A stretch of 64,000 nt of DNA, taken from positions 736,097 through 800,096 of the forward strand of contig LSRX01000187.1 in assembly GCA_001939145.1 (NCBI GenBank), read 5' to 3'. The position numbers and the translations under genes are program-made. This document shows, one piece after another, positions 1 to 14,139 of the stretch; positions within the stretch are counted from its first letter, which is position 1, and each line of letters starts with the position of its first letter. This DNA is from Symbiodinium microadriaticum (lineage: Eukaryota > Sar > Dinophyceae > Suessiales > Symbiodiniaceae). A model generated the notes under the pieces. The model was not told the origin of the DNA. It saw only the letters and a list, made by a program, of their open reading frames with translations, and ran no database searches.

Positions 1-17
1 TGTTGTTGTTGTTGCGG

Positions 18-73
<56 letters not shown>

Positions 74-96
74 GCTGTTGTTGTTGTTGGTGTTGG

Positions 97-170
<74 letters not shown>

Positions 171-300
171 TTGTTGCTGTTGCTGTTGGTGTCGCTGCTG
201 TTGTTGTTGTTGTTGTTGTTGCTTTTGGTGTTGGTGTTGGTGCTGGTGCTGGTGCTGGTGCTGGTGTTGGTGGTGTTGTTGTTGTGGTTGTGGTTGTGTT
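1..300. repeat. (TTG)n trinucleotide microsatellite
   Basis: Almost pure TTG units with occasional CTG, GGT and GTG variants run from the first base to about position 300. Stop-free reading frames across it give leucine or valine strings and are not evidence of a gene. The repeat is cut by the window edge, so its full length is unknown. Confidence 0.95.
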
Positions 301-338
301 GTTGTGTTTGTGTGTTTGTGTATGTATGTGTGCGTGTG

Positions 339-373
<35 letters not shown>

Positions 374-395
374 TTTGTGTTTGTGTGTGTGTGCG
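300..395. repeat. (TG)n/(TA)n dinucleotide microsatellite
   Basis: TG-rich DNA with a short (TA) core near 338-352 continues the first repeat. It has irregular units and natural-looking interruptions, unlike the perfect blocks further right. Confidence 0.9.
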
Positions 396-399
396 TGCG

Positions 400-3350
400 G
401 ACACCTGTGCGATGATGCAGGTTTTTGTGATCACATGTTGTTGCCAGTGGGTCATACATACAGTGTTCTGCGCATGTGAGCACCTATTGGCCCATTGACC
501 TAAGGTTTTATTTGCCGATGTTTTGGTGCTCATGGTTTGGCAATCCGCAGAGGTTTCAGTGGGATGACTGGTTTCCTTGCTTTTGTTGACGCAGGGACAT
601 GTATATAGAAACAGTGCCGAAAAATACTAATCTGTCTGTAGTTGCAACAGTTGATACCAATCCTGCACGTGTTCTTCACACACAGCTCTCGTGGCTTATT
701 GTGTGTGCGGACTCCTGTTTACCAAGGACCAGTTAGCAGACACCTAGAGTCTCAGCTCTTGTCGCATGGCAGCAGGCCATCACTTGAACCACATGCTTGT
801 CAAGTTTGCTTGGTGACTGAAGCAACAACGACAACATTTGATGAATTGATTGCGGCATGTGGCAAAACATGCCACAGTTGATTCTGTGATCAAGCTGTTT
901 CTCAGTTGCCGGCGTTGTGATGCTTCTCAACTAAATTGCATAGGAAACTCTGGAACAACCTTCGAGAGATCACAGTGATATCAGATTCTCCGTGCAGGGG
1001 GGCTGTCTGCCCCACAGAGGTGACAGCCCAACGAAGAGGTCTCTGTGCTGGCACTGACATGAGTTGAGTTGAGGACGCTCAACTCACGTACCGGCAAAAG
1101 CCGCAAGCATTTACCGAAAATTGTGCGGCCAAGCTGACAAGCGCTACGTTGTTACGGAAACTTTCATTTGCCAAGCGCGTATGGCACATCTTTGCTTGGG
1201 GTGAGGTTTTGTCGAGGGGTCGAGTTGCGAGGAACTGTTTTGTAGATCTGTCAAAACGCGAGGATTCGTACGCAGATCTTTCCATGATCAACCATTACAG
1301 ATGCTTACCAATGATGTTTTGCCTCCAGCATGGTCGTATTTCTTTGTTTTCAACATGTCCTGAAATACAATGGCGAAACTGAATAACCAGCCCTGGAGGC
1401 TAAACCTGTTTCTGAGTCGGTGCAGTTGTTGACACTCAGGGGAGGTTGCACGAGTGCCTGTTTGTTGGATTGTTTGTTTGCTTGGGTGCTTGTGTGTTTG
1501 TGTGTTTGTGTTGGCTTGTTTGTTTGTTTGTTTGTTGTGATTGGTCGGTCGATCGGTCGGTCGGTTGGTTGGTCGTTGTTGTTACTGGTGGTGGTGGTAG
1601 TGGTGTTAATGACGTGAACAATTCTGCACTTTTGCAGGGAGAGCCGCGTGTCGTGCACGTCGATCAAGAGTTCGCGTCCTGTTCGCAGAGAAGCAGGAGT
1701 GGACAGCCATCATGTGAATGCTCAAAAACCAGCCAAAAACACAGTTTCAGGGCTTCTTCTGTTTTGCAAGGCGTTTGGGATTCGAAACTTGCTGACGGCT
1801 TGATGGACCTCACTTCCGAAGGGGCGTTCAGGGCGCACGGCGTTGCTTGTATCTTGTAATGACTTTGTTTCTGTGCTGTGAATGACGTTTAAATTGGATC
1901 CCAAAGGCCAGAACTTCGGTTCACACGCAGGTTGAAGGTCCTCCGTACATGTAGACCTCACTGGGCTACACTCCCAAGGACATGAAGATCACCCATCTTG
2001 CCGATGACTTTGCTTCCTTCGTGCGGGGCTTGAAAACAGAGGAGGAGACGCAGTGTGGTTGAAGATTGTGGGGGGGATGCCAAGTATGATAGCGAAACCT
2101 AACAGGAATGTGGCCTTGATAGCATTGGCTTGTGTCCGGTTTCGAAGCTTTCGTGAATTCTGACGGCTCCAGACTCTTGCTGACTCTTCTGTTTTGAGAT
2201 ATGCACGGGATCTTTGCGTTGCCAGACATGGTGTCATTCGTTCACAGGGGGTTGTATAATCATGCCAGCAAAACACGGCTCCAGGCAGGATAACTCGGAT
2301 AAACCAGTTCAGCCTCGTGTGACTGCCGCCGCTATCGAAGGAGTTTGAATCATCCGACTTGCCGCTTGGCTTGCCGCTGGTTGCTTTGTGCCCGATGATT
2401 GTCTTGGCTTTGCAGTGCTCAGTTTGTGAGTTGTGTTGTCGTCTTGTTGAGCTGGGCTGGTACTCCTGCAGCATGCATATCTGATCATATACACGAATGT
2501 GTTTACGTTTGCATGCAAGCACATGAATTGACTGGTGCCTGTCGTACCACCACAAGCAAGATTCCTCTCATGATCTCCTTCGAGTCGTTTGGAGAATTTC
2601 GGAGAGTTTAGTAGCAGTATATAAGTACCCGGCATCCACTGCTGCAGCCTTTTCCATTCCCAGGCCAGCCGAAAAGCGAGCCCGTGGCGCCGATGATGAG
2701 GAAGGGGACGGGCCAGACGAGGGTGAGGAGGAGGAGGAGGAGGAGGAGGCGGAGCCGCAGCAAGGCAGCGTCGTGTGGTGGGAAGACCAAGGATCTGATC
2801 TCAAAAAATTGTCGCAGGTTTAGGACCTGATGCTTGAATTTTTGCGTGAAGCATCCCATGAATCTCTCCAACCTAGAACCGCCTTCTTGACCAGCTTGTA
2901 AAACCGTGGGTTGACTGACGGGCTGCACCATGCTCTGGGCAAGCTTTTTGGGGCCTGTTCTGGTTTGAGCTCATCGTGTCGTTTTGTGGCCGCAGGTTGA
3001 GAAGCTCGTCACTGCGAGCACTGGTGTGAGCTTCTTTGACCTTCGTCAGGGAGACATTCAATTTCAGGAACTCCTGGTAGGCGCCCGTTTCTTTCTCAGC
3101 AGTACTAACGAGCTCAGAATTGCAGGCTTGGTATCTCGACACAGGCTCGGTGGTAGTTCACTGCTACGCTGCAGATCCTTACATGTTGCCCACTTTCTAT
3201 TTAGCCTGCAATTCCAACTGGTCTCGCCGGACCGTGTTTGAGCTTGATGGGAGTGCAGTAAGCTGGCCAAACCAGTCCCAATATTGCCCCATCATGCAAT
3301 GCAATGCATATAGTCACAATATAGTCATATAGACAGTTGGTATAAGAAGT
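400..3350. other. Unassigned DNA, no recognisable gene
   Basis: I see no conserved domain and no long open frame here. It holds a TTTG/TGTT-rich simple repeat at about 1440-1605 and a GGA-rich stretch at about 2697-2760. Short open frames occur on both strands but none has convincing protein character. Confidence 0.6.
1440..1605. repeat. TGTT/GTCG-rich simple repeat
   Basis: Degenerate TTTG and TTGG units, followed by GGTCGGTC units and a short GGT run, form a low-complexity tract with no coding signal. Confidence 0.8.
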
Positions 3351-3356
3351 TGACGG

Positions 3357-3552
3357 CTAGAAAACACGTGCAGCACCTCTGCATTGTAGTAGCCCAGTAG
3401 TCGAGCCCGCGAGAAGAAAAGACACGCCCTCTGCCAACTTGAATGCGACTGGGTTCTCATTTGATGAACAACTGCGTCTTTCGTGCAGCAGTTCGAGAGG
3501 GCAGAGGGACTTCAGCGCCGTGTACTGGATTGAAGACACTCGTGTCTTCTAG
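3357..3552. repeat. Short inverted-repeat element, possible MITE
   Basis: CTAGAAAACACG at 3357-3368 is matched in inverted orientation by CGTGTCTTCTAG at 3541-3552, 11 of 12 bases, spanning about 196 bp. Inside are a second inverted pair (CCCTCTGCC near 3428, GGCAGAGGG near 3500) and a tight hairpin, GAAGACAC-TC-GTGTCTTC, at about 3532-3549. No convincing target duplication is seen, so the mobile-element reading is tentative. Confidence 0.35.
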
Positions 3553-4640
3553 TCTCAGTCTCGGTTCCTTCATGAGAAGTTGAAATCGATTTTAACTGTG
3601 TGTGTCGAGAAGTCCACCACCTGGTAGTGATGCTGATATTCCGCAGAGTGCGATGGGACAAAGCCAGCCGGGACAGGCTACCGAAATGGTCGTGCGCTGC
3701 GCAAAGTCTATTTATGTTTCTGCGAGATGCGTTCGCAAGTGCACTGGCGTTCTAGGACCCTAGCGCCACGAACCTCCTCGCACAGACACGGCAGTGATAG
3801 GCTAGCATGCTGGAAAGCGGGAGAATGTCGGAGAGTAGACCCTTGACGGTCTTGCCAGGTGGTCTTCGCCAGAGGCGCCCACAGAGTCCTTGCACGAAGA
3901 GCTTGCCGACCTAGGCAGGGCAGCGGTTTTGGCTTGAGGTGGCTGGACCGGTGGGTGGCGATTGACGGTTGTTGTGGGGACAGGAACATGATCCATGCTG
4001 CTTTTACGCAAGGGCTTCGCTTAGCATCGTACCAGAAAGTCATGACATGCCAGCTAATCGCTTCGGACTCGAGCCTAGCGAAATCTTGAGCTGCTTGTTC
4101 GTCCATGCGCTGTCTAAGGTTGAGACAGTACGCAGTATTCTCCTAGCAACAGCTAATCTCAACAGCGAAGAAGAAATCCAAGCCCTGTCTTACGCCCACA
4201 CTCCAGCCTTCTCCATGAGAGATGGATGGGAGTATTGTCGAAGTCGGTGCTGAAGTTAAAGCATGTATTATGATGGCCTCAACAGGGCTTCCAAGAACTC
4301 CAGGTGCTTTTTGCCTGCGCAGGACTCGATGACGAGGACATGTTCTTCAATGGACTATCGGAGCTAAACCGTCGGGATGCGCTGTTTGCTTGCTCCCTTC
4401 TCGCACCTCGAATTCCAAGAGCTCGTTGGGCTGATCCAAGGTTGCAGGTTTCTGGTAAGGGTTCGGTTCCTGGAGAGACCGGGCATGCTGATGCTTCCAG
4501 GCATGCAATACAGAAGCCTGCACGCCCTGAAGCCCGGCAGAAGCATCTCTCTGAACTTAGAAAAACGTAGTACTGCAGACTAGCGATAAGCATATCAATG
4601 ACGATGCCCACCTTGATTTCTCAGGCAGCAAGGGGAATGA
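3553..4640. other. Unassigned DNA
   Basis: Overlapping short open frames on both strands, none with a recognisable domain. No RNA gene or repeat was recognised. Confidence 0.5.
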
Positions 4641-4651
4641 GATGTGTCTCT

Positions 4652-4721
4652 GTGTGTGTGTGTGTGTGTGCGTGTGTGTGTGTGCGTGTGTGTGTGTGTG
4701 TGTGTCTCTCTCTCTCTCTCC

Positions 4722-4752
<31 letters not shown>

Positions 4753-4757
4753 CACAT
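4652..4757. repeat. Compound (TG)n(TC)n(TA)n microsatellite
   Basis: A natural compound microsatellite: TG with CG interruptions, then TC, then a short TA run broken by CACATA. It lies directly before the phased AT tract. The TA run at 4742-4752 falls on the grid phase but is only 11 bases long, so I do not count it as a block. Confidence 0.9.
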
Positions 4758-7179
4758 ATAAACCTGTGTAAATGATATGTATATCTATATATATATATAT
4801 ATAATATGCAAATTTATATTATATATATATAATATATATATATATATAACATGTGTGCATCTATATATACTCATACATATATATATATATATACCTATAT
4901 GTATGTATGTATGTATGTATGATATATATATATATATAATGCATGTGTTTATGTACGCATGTCTGTATATATATATATATATACTTCTCAGCCAGTAGCT
5001 CATTAAATCAAATATATATATATATATACACGAGACTTTATGCTTCAACTGTAACAATATATATATATATATAAGAAGCAAAACTTGTTTCAAGTTGCAG
5101 AATATATATATATATATATTCTTTTTGCGGTGCTTTTTGCCTATAGATATATATATATATATAACAGCTGAAACATGTTCAGGTACCCGCAATATATATA
5201 TATATATATCAGCATAGAATTATAAAGATGTGTCTCATATATATATATATATACAAAACTGTGAAGATTGGTTAGTTGTCGATATATATATATATATAAT
5301 CTGAAACTCCATGATAACTGCGTATAATATATATATATATATAATTGCCGTATTGTTCACTGGTGTAAGCAATATATATATATATATATAGAGAGAGGAG
5401 TTTCGTAATAGTCAATATATATATATATATATATGATTGGTTTAAGTTGCATGTTCCAAACATATATATATATATATAGATATTCTTGAGACTCTTACCT
5501 ATACTTATATATATATATATATAAATGCCTTCTTCGCTTGTGCAAATATACATATATATATATATATAAGATTGAACCAACAATTGTTCAGCATTGATAT
5601 ATATATATATATATGGGCGATGTGGGCGAAGTGTCCCGTTTATATATATATATATATAGCCCTTTTAAATATTGATGCCTAGTTGAATATATATATATAT
5701 ATATAAGTCCAAATGCCATCTTGACAGGAGGATATATATATATATATATTCAACTAACAATAGCAGTCTAACTTGTATATATATATATATATATGACCAG
5801 GGTGACTTACTTCTACTCACGATATATATATATATATAAACAATTGAACGGCTGTGCATTGACGTTATATATATATATATATATAAATGGTAAGACCTGA
5901 GTTTGAATCTTATATATATATATATATATTCTTCTGGACATTGCACAAATATGTAAATATATATATATATATACGAAGTATCCTCTGTGATCACCTCAAT
6001 AATATATATATATATATATGTAGTGATTGAAAACTGGTCGGTCATGATATATATATATATATACTTGCTGCGAACCTTGCAATATGCACATATATATATA
6101 TATATATAACTTCCGAGCCCTCTACATAGTTCATCAATATATATATATATATATGTCAGCGGTCGTGAAAACGACACAGGCATATATATATATATATACT
6201 GTTAGATCCAAGGTTCTCGCCTTGATATATATATATATATATAACCGCACCAACTGGGCTTTCATCCAACGATATATATATATATATACTGGGCAGTTGC
6301 GAAAGGTTGGAAGAGTATATATATATATATATAGAATTGATTTCGCCTCGATTGCAGGTAGATATATATATATATATAAAGTGGTCCAATGTGCTCCATC
6401 TGGTGAATGCGTTGCCTGACTGCAGTCTGACTGAGACCGGGTCGAGATGGGATATATATATATATATATTCTGCACCCAGTCATTCAGTCTCATACATAT
6501 ATATATATATATAACCACATTTCGCGTTATCGAACTTGTCCATATATATATATATATACCGTTCGTGGTGCATGGGTCCGCAAGTTATATATATATATAT
6601 ATATTATTAAAACCCTGGTTCTGACTTACTGATATATATATATATATATCAGGTATGTTGGCGGACGGTCAATGAAATATATATATATATATACGGTATT
6701 CCAGCCTTCCATGACCCAGTCATATATATATATATATAGCGACTATTTGCGTGAGGGCTGGAGGTATGTTCTGGACTACACCAACTGCTGCTAGACGGCT
6801 CAACAGATGCAATATATATATATATATATCCATGACAGGAGCCACTTTTTGGAGTGTTGAGGCACTCAGATTCACACCCATGCCGGATAGGCTCTACTGG
6901 TATATATATATATATATAGTGTTTTTTCTATCACCAGAAGTCTTCGATATATATATATATATAGCTTCTTTCAAGATTAAAACACAAAGAGATATATATA
7001 TATATATAAGACACACGATTTTGCATAATGCGCCTGATATATATATATATATAGGCAGCTTGAAGCCCCGAGATGGGCGAGATATATATATATATATACT
7101 ACTACGACTACTCCTACTTACTACAGATATATATATATATATACTACTACAGAAACAACGCAACAACAACAATATATAT

Positions 7180-7760
7180 ATATATATATACTACTACTAC
7201 TACTACTACTACTACTATATATATATATATATACAACAACAATTACTACAACAACAACAACATATATATATATATATACGACTACTACTACAACTACTAA
7301 TAGTAAATATATATATATATATACAACCACAACAACAACAACAACAACAACATATATATATATATATACTACTACTACTACTACTACTACTACTACATAT
7401 ATATATATATATACTACTGCTACTGCTACTGCTACTGCTACATATATATATATATATACTGCTACTACTCCTACTACTACTACTACATATATATATATAT
7501 ATACTACTGCTACTGCTACTGCTACTGCTACATATATATATATATATACTGCTACTACTACTACTTCTTAGTTTTCATATATATATATATATACTACTGC
7601 TCATCCTAAGAGCACTACCACATATATATATATATATACTACTAGTTCTGTGCTTTGCGTCTAGTCATATATATATATATATACCTGCTGCTACTGACCA
7701 CAACAACAATTATATATATATATATATATACTGCTGCTGCTGCTGCTACTACTACCATAT
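7180..7760. repeat. CTA/CAA/CTG trinucleotide repeats under the AT grid
   Basis: Between AT blocks the 28-base intervals consist of CTA, CAA and CTGCTA units. This is the natural underlying sequence, an ordinary trinucleotide microsatellite, later overprinted by the grid. Open frames here are artefacts of two stop-poor repeats. Confidence 0.85.
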
Positions 7761-10700
7761 ATATATATATATATACTACCCACTAGATACTCCGTAGTCT
7801 GATATATATATATATATACCGACTACTAACCAACGAACTTACTAACATATATATATATATATAACTTACCCACATTCCTACCTGCCTACCTATATATATA
7901 TATATATATACCAACCTGTCTACCTATTTACTTACAATATATATATATATATAACATACCTACCGTCATAGCTAGAGAGCTATATATATATATATATAAA
8001 TAGCTCGCTACTTCGCTACCTATACCTACCTATTACCTAACTGATTAGCTAACTAACTGACAAACAAAATAATATATATATATATATATTGTTTTTCCAT
8101 TTAACAAAACTAACCAATATATATATATATATAGCCAGCTACCTATGCTTTCCTACTTGCCATATATATATATATATAACTTCTGGAGCCATTCGTACTA
8201 AAGTGTATATATATATATATATATGAACACCCTGCTTCTTTTGTTTGTGCTATATATATATATATATATTCAGTTGTGTCTATTGTGAAGATCGTTATAT
8301 ATATATATATATAGTAGCTTTGCCGGGGGCATCTTTACAACATATATATATATATATAGATGAATGTTGTCTCGTCCGAGAAGGGGCATACGGCTTCGCG
8401 ACCACATCTTCTGTATGGACTTTTACATTAGATATATATATATATATAAGGCTCTTGAAGAGAGAGCGATGGGTGTATATATATATATATATAATCATGA
8501 CAGCATGCAGTTTGGGGTCGTATATATATATATATATATTCCTCTTCGTGAAATCTTCCCATGCATATATATATATATATATACTCTTCCTACGATGCCA
8601 CGCAGCTTCTCATATATATATATATATAGTGGACTGCTTTCCTGCTGGATTCACCCATATATATATATATATACCCTGTTGACCCCCCCATGCAGAGAAG
8701 CATATATATATATATATACCAAGAGTTCCCAAACCTAAATGCGCGTATATATATATATATATACTTGATCCCCTGACAAAGGCTCACTTTTTAACAGTTG
8801 TGTGCTCCTTCTTGCTGCTGGGCACTAGTAATTGCAATATATATATATATATAGCTAAGATGACTTCTTGGGGTTCCCCAAATATATATATATATATATC
8901 GAGCGGTTGCGATTCGTCTATCTGCTATATATATATATATATATCCGAAACAGCTTGACCCAACAACTCCCATATATATATATATATAGGCCCAGCATTT
9001 GTCTAGGTCGACTGCCATATATATATATATATACAGGAGTAGAGCACAAAACTGCACAAAGATATATATATATATATAATTCGAAGCTTGAATGTAGAAG
9101 CAAGAGATATATATATATATATAGCTGCTTCACAACGAAGCCCGAGGAGGCATATATATATATATATACCACGTGCTCGATTTGCTTACGTTGCCAATAT
9201 ATATATATATATAGTCGGCAGCAATGAAATCTTGGCAGCGAGGAGGCATTTCGCATGATGAAGCGCAGTTACGAGAAGATCGGATCCGGAACGCCGTACC
9301 TTTGGGAAGGATTTCATCATATCTGTGTAGAATATATATATATATATATAGACATGTGATGCTTGGAGACAAGGTGATATATATATATATATATCGAGCT
9401 GCGAGGCATGTAGCCAAATTGATATATATATATATATATGGGCACCTGATTGCCCAATTTTCCAGCATATATATATATATATAAAAGGCCTCTCTCCGCT
9501 TCGGGGCTTGTATATATATATATATATATGGTCTAGAAAGACAAGGGGATGGGTGGATATATATATATATATATGGATGCGCTCTGCGGATGTACAGTGC
9601 AATATATATATATATATATCGAGCAGGCGAAGCAATACCCCAAGAAATATATATATATATATACCCAGGCTGATTAGCCGGAGAGCCCAAAATATATATA
9701 TATATATACAAGCATGCACAGCACTGTGCGATTCCTATATATATATATATATAGCACGGTGACCAGAGCACGATTTCGGGAATATATATATATATATACA
9801 CATGGTGGGAGGACAAGGCGCAACCCATATATATATATATATAATGGTGGTAGCACAGTTACAACGAAACTATATATATATATATATAACTTAGAACGCT
9901 GCGATTTCGAGACCACATATATATATATATATATGGGGACTAGTGTGACCCCACTAGGGCTTGACGGACTTTGAGCGATTTGGGCCAACATGTGCACGTG
10001 ACTGAGATATATATATATATATACGCATATTGCCATCCCAGAAGACACCAAATATATATATATATATAAGGAGGAGGGAGATCCGTCAAGATGCACATAT
10101 ATATATATATATAAAGCAGTAGAATTTGCGACGGGACCGCCATATATATATATATATAGCACCGAGCCATAGCCGAAGCTGCGGAAATATATATATATAT
10201 ATACTTTATTGCATGCATCTAGATCTTTCTGCGGAGTGAAGTTGAAGTAAAGTTCCCGGCAGTATTGACGATGGATATATATATATATATATATGGGATT
10301 ACATGATGTTTTTTGTTCTTGATATATATATATATATAGCTGGTGTTTTCGAGTGCTAACGTTTGCATATATATATATATATAAGTGTATCTTCAGCATG
10401 AAGCACAGCAGATATATATATATATATAAGCTTTGCCCGGTCGTTCAAACATGATTATATATATATATATATACCGGCGAAGTTTTTGGCGGCGTTTGCG
10501 GATATATATATATATATATTGTTCAGGTGTTTGGCTTCACAGACCCATATATATATATATATAAATTATGGCCAGTTTCCAAACTTCCACTGAGAAACTA
10601 TGAGAAACTCCACACTGTTCAACATTCAGTTCTACTATATATATATATATATATCGAACTTTCGGCAGTCCAACTTGCTCAATATATATATATATATAAG

Positions 10701-11621
10701 AAGAATAGGCTTGAGTGTTGGGAAATATATATATATATATATATGAAAGGAAAAACAAGCGAGGTGGCGCGATATATATATATATATACTCAGGTGGGCA
10801 GGCGGAACAGACAACGATATATATATATATATATGGCTCGAGAGGGGCAGGGGAGGATATCATATATATATATATATAATGCGTGTACATTTTTGTTGGC
10901 AAATGCATATATATATATATATACGGCAATATTTGCCCCTGCCCTGCCCTGATATATATATATATATAACCCCTCACATTGTTTGGGAAACATCCAATAT
11001 ATATATATATATAAAAAAAAAACGAAAACGAACCTGAATTGATATATATATATATATACGAAACCCGATGTGTGGTTTCCATTTCCAAAGATCTTGGGCT
11101 CCCAAAGACCTTCGGCATCCCGACCTACGACATATATATATATATATAAATCCCCCGGCCTTCAAAATCGTGAAGACCTGTTAAACAGGCCGCGGGCGCT
11201 GCCAGGTCCTTGGAACCTTGGATATATATATATATATACTTCTAGTTTAGGGAGTTCAGGGTATTGATATATATATATATATATTGGGTTTACAAGGTTT
11301 GGCGCTCAAGGATATATATATATATATAACCTTTAGGGCTGAAGGGAGATTCAGGCATATATATATATATATAGCTGTGTTTGGCTGGGGCCCCTGGTGT
11401 TATATATATATATATATATCCAAGCTGCGCACACCACAAGTCGTGCATATATATATATATATAGTTCTGGCCGATGGAGAGCTGACGGGGGAACCATCTG
11501 CCTTGCCTTGCCTGCAACCTGAGATGCAGGTGTCTTATATATATATATATATAAAATATGGGTGCTGCAATGGTTGGGTTTATATATATATATATATACA
11601 CTCCGTGTCCTGACAGCTGAA

Positions 11622-11790
11622 GGGTTTTGACGATGCTGCAGATGGACGTATCAAGGCGTGTCTGTCAGCCAATATATATATATATATATGTGTGATCAGT
11701 GTCGTTGGCAATCCTGAAATTACAGGGCGGCTGCATATTGAAATCAAGACGGTAGCTGCTGATATATATATATATATATTCGTCAGTGGT
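11622..11790 (+). CDS. Possible host exon, overprinted by the grid
   Basis: After a possible acceptor (CCTGACAG) the plus strand reads LKGFDDAADGRIKACLSA, a block, VISVVGNPEITGRLHIEIK, a block, then FVSG, followed by a canonical-looking donor GTGAGT at about 11791. Protein-like character and splice signals suggest a host exon; I do not recognise the family. Grid slots 11627 and 11717 are empty, which is why long unmodified runs survive. Element A lies just downstream, so it would sit in an intron of this gene in the opposite orientation. This is inference. Confidence 0.3.
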
Positions 11791-11823
11791 GAGTACCTGT
11801 CTATTGATATATATATATATATA

Positions 11824-11828
11824 GCATT
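11824..11828. repeat. Target-site duplication of element A, left copy
   Basis: GCATT lies directly left of the TG that opens the left LTR and recurs directly right of the CA that closes the right LTR (21093-21097). Five bases is the usual Ty1/copia duplication. Confidence 0.85.
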
Positions 11829-12293
11829 TGTGATTGGTGAGGGCTGCTGTCATATATATATATATATACTGGAGACATAATCTGATGCTGCTGCTGATAT
11901 ATATATATATATATCCTTACACTATGTGGAACATCATCTAAATATATATATATATATACACCATCAACACTACACAGCTCACCACCATATATATATATAT
12001 ATAATAACCCTGAAAGAGTTAAGGAAGAAAGATATATATATATATATAGGGTATCCTGGGAACCACACCCCAAACCATATATATATATATATAAAACGGT
12101 TCGCCGAGACCTTGGTGCACTATATATATATATATATATGCTTGAGCCACATGAGTGGCGTGTCAGATATATATATATATATAGCTTCAATGGATCTGGC
12201 AATGTCATCCTATATATATATATATATATCAATGGTCCTGACAAAAGGCCTTAGTAATATATATATATATATAGGATCGGCTGTGCAAACACA
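11829..12293 (-). repeat. 3' LTR of element A, carrying ten AT blocks
   Basis: 465 bp, opening TGTGATTGG and closing AAACACA on the plus strand. Aligned without gaps to the right LTR, it differs only in ten 17-base windows (starts 11852, 11897, 11942, 11987, 12032, 12077, 12122, 12167, 12212 and 12257), each replaced by A(TA)8. At 11852, for example, the other LTR has AGTGATGATGCTGAATG between the same flanks. Confidence 0.93.
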
Positions 12294-12300
12294 CTCTTCC
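12294..12300 (-). other. Polypurine tract of element A
   Basis: On the minus strand GGAAGAG directly precedes the TG of the 3' LTR, the position and composition expected of the plus-strand primer. An AT block begins two bases further inside, so the full tract length cannot be read. Confidence 0.55.
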
Positions 12301-12471
12301 TATATATATATATATATAGGGAGCGTGCCAACCCGTTCTGTACACGATATATATATATATATAGCAAAAGATCGTATCAAGATTGATGCCTATATATATA
12401 TATATATATCCTTCTGCAACCCTCGGCCAACTATCAATATATATATATATATACAGATCTGAACACTACAT

Positions 12472-13065
12472 TCAGTGGGCGATATATATATATATATAGC
12501 GTATCTCAGCTACGTTTCGGAATCGTATATATATATATATATACAAGCGAGCTCGGGCCAACTCCAGTGCCATATATATATATATATACGTCAGCGCATC
12601 GGCTGGCAGCTCGCTGATATATATATATATATAGTTAAAACCTTCAAGGACGGCTTGGTCGATATATATATATATATAGATACCTACCGTTCTGGTCCTT
12701 GTCGTAATATATATATATATATAACGCACCAAGTTGATGACACAAGCAGCGATATATATATATATATACATCTCCTGACTTCCAGTGATTGCACTCATAT
12801 ATATATATATATAAGCTCCACTTTGACATGTGGTTGCTGCTATATATATATATATATAAAAGGCTGACCATGCACACGTGGTTTGGATATATATATATAT
12901 ATACACAACATGATTTCCCCATGCAATCCATATATATATATATATATAGGATGCTCCTGTTGCCCAAGAAGCATCAATATATATATATATATACTCGTTC
13001 ATTGCATCGGTGTAATCGTAGATATATATATATATATATGTTCGGTACCTTTCAAGTACTTCCAT
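12472..13065 (-). pseudogene. Element A pol: RNase H segment
   Basis: The minus-strand frame shows DASWA near its start, the first acidic motif of Ty1/copia RNase H, followed by further fragments between Tyr-Ile blocks. It ends at an in-frame TGA (12472-12474) about 180 bases before the 3' LTR, a plausible pol terminus. About 38 percent of residues are replaced by the grid, so no activity is expected from the sequence as given. Confidence 0.65.
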
Positions 13066-13272
13066 GATATATATATATATATAAGAACTTTTGCAGGATC
13101 AATTGTTTGCAATATATATATATATATAACATATGCACTCAGATCTGGTCTGCTACATATATATATATATATAAGACATCCCAGCTCCTTCTGACACATC
13201 TATATATATATATATATATGACCCATGTGATCCTTTGGCATCCACAATATATATATATATATAGGAAGGTTA

Positions 13273-14139
13273 TCACAACCCCCAATCGTGCATATATATA
13301 TATATATAAACTCCGTGGAAAGAAATCCCGGCATGTTGATGCAAGTAGATCCCGTTGTCATCTCGTCCGATCTTCATGCCGATATATATATATATATACT
13401 TCACATGGACAGGCGTATTTTCCAGCATATATATATATATATACACCAGGTTCATGTGATGATTTTTGAGGATATATATATATATATAATTCCACAAACT
13501 GGACAGCTTCGCCTTCATATATATATATATATACAAATCGCCAATGATTAGCGCGTCATCCATATATATATATATATAGCCCTGGATCTCGCCATTCGAG
13601 TCCCGAATATATATATATATATACTCCAGGCTTTCCAAGCTCAGCGATCCGATATATATATATATATACGGCTCCGATGTCACACCGTCTAGTTCAATAT
13701 ATATATATATATACCACTGACGGGGAGACCTCCGTATCCCGATATATATATATATATAATGCCAGATAAAGCCCTTTTCAAGGAGCATATATATATATAT
13801 ATAGCTCGGTGGTTGAATCAACACCGGTTTCATATATATATATATATAAAGCCTGGCATTCAAGAAGGCGCATGAAATATATATATATATATACGTCATG
13901 TTGGTAGGACGCCTCGCCAGTAGTGAAAGTATGATTCTCACAGTCTCCGCACCTGGGTTACTGGGTATATATATATATATATACGGGTCATGTGCCTTTG
14001 AGTCCTTCTCAATATATATATATATATACAGCCGCACTCTAGGATTCCAAGCTTGCATATATATATATATATATTCTGAAGCACCCATGTCTGATTTGAT
14101 GATATATATATATATATACATTGGTTTCTTGGTCAGCAC
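13273..14139 (-). pseudogene. Element A pol: reverse transcriptase segment
   Basis: In order: SCAFLNARL (the copia DV.SAFLN region), VLIQPPS, LLEKGFIWH, GIRRSPRQW (cf. YGL.QSPRAW), the catalytic-site remnant DDALIIGD, and GMKIGRDDNGIYLHQH (cf. FLG..I..D..GI.L.Q). These are classic Ty1/copia reverse transcriptase landmarks. A block abuts the catalytic motif, replacing the residues just before DD. An in-frame TGA at 13273 interrupts the frame before the RNase H part. It shares the pol frame with the segments at 12472, 14398, 16474 and 18889. Confidence 0.85.

Noticed and set aside
7073..7797. A repeat protein encoded by the CTA/CAA region
   Set aside because: It is a trinucleotide microsatellite under the grid; the open frames are low-complexity by-products.
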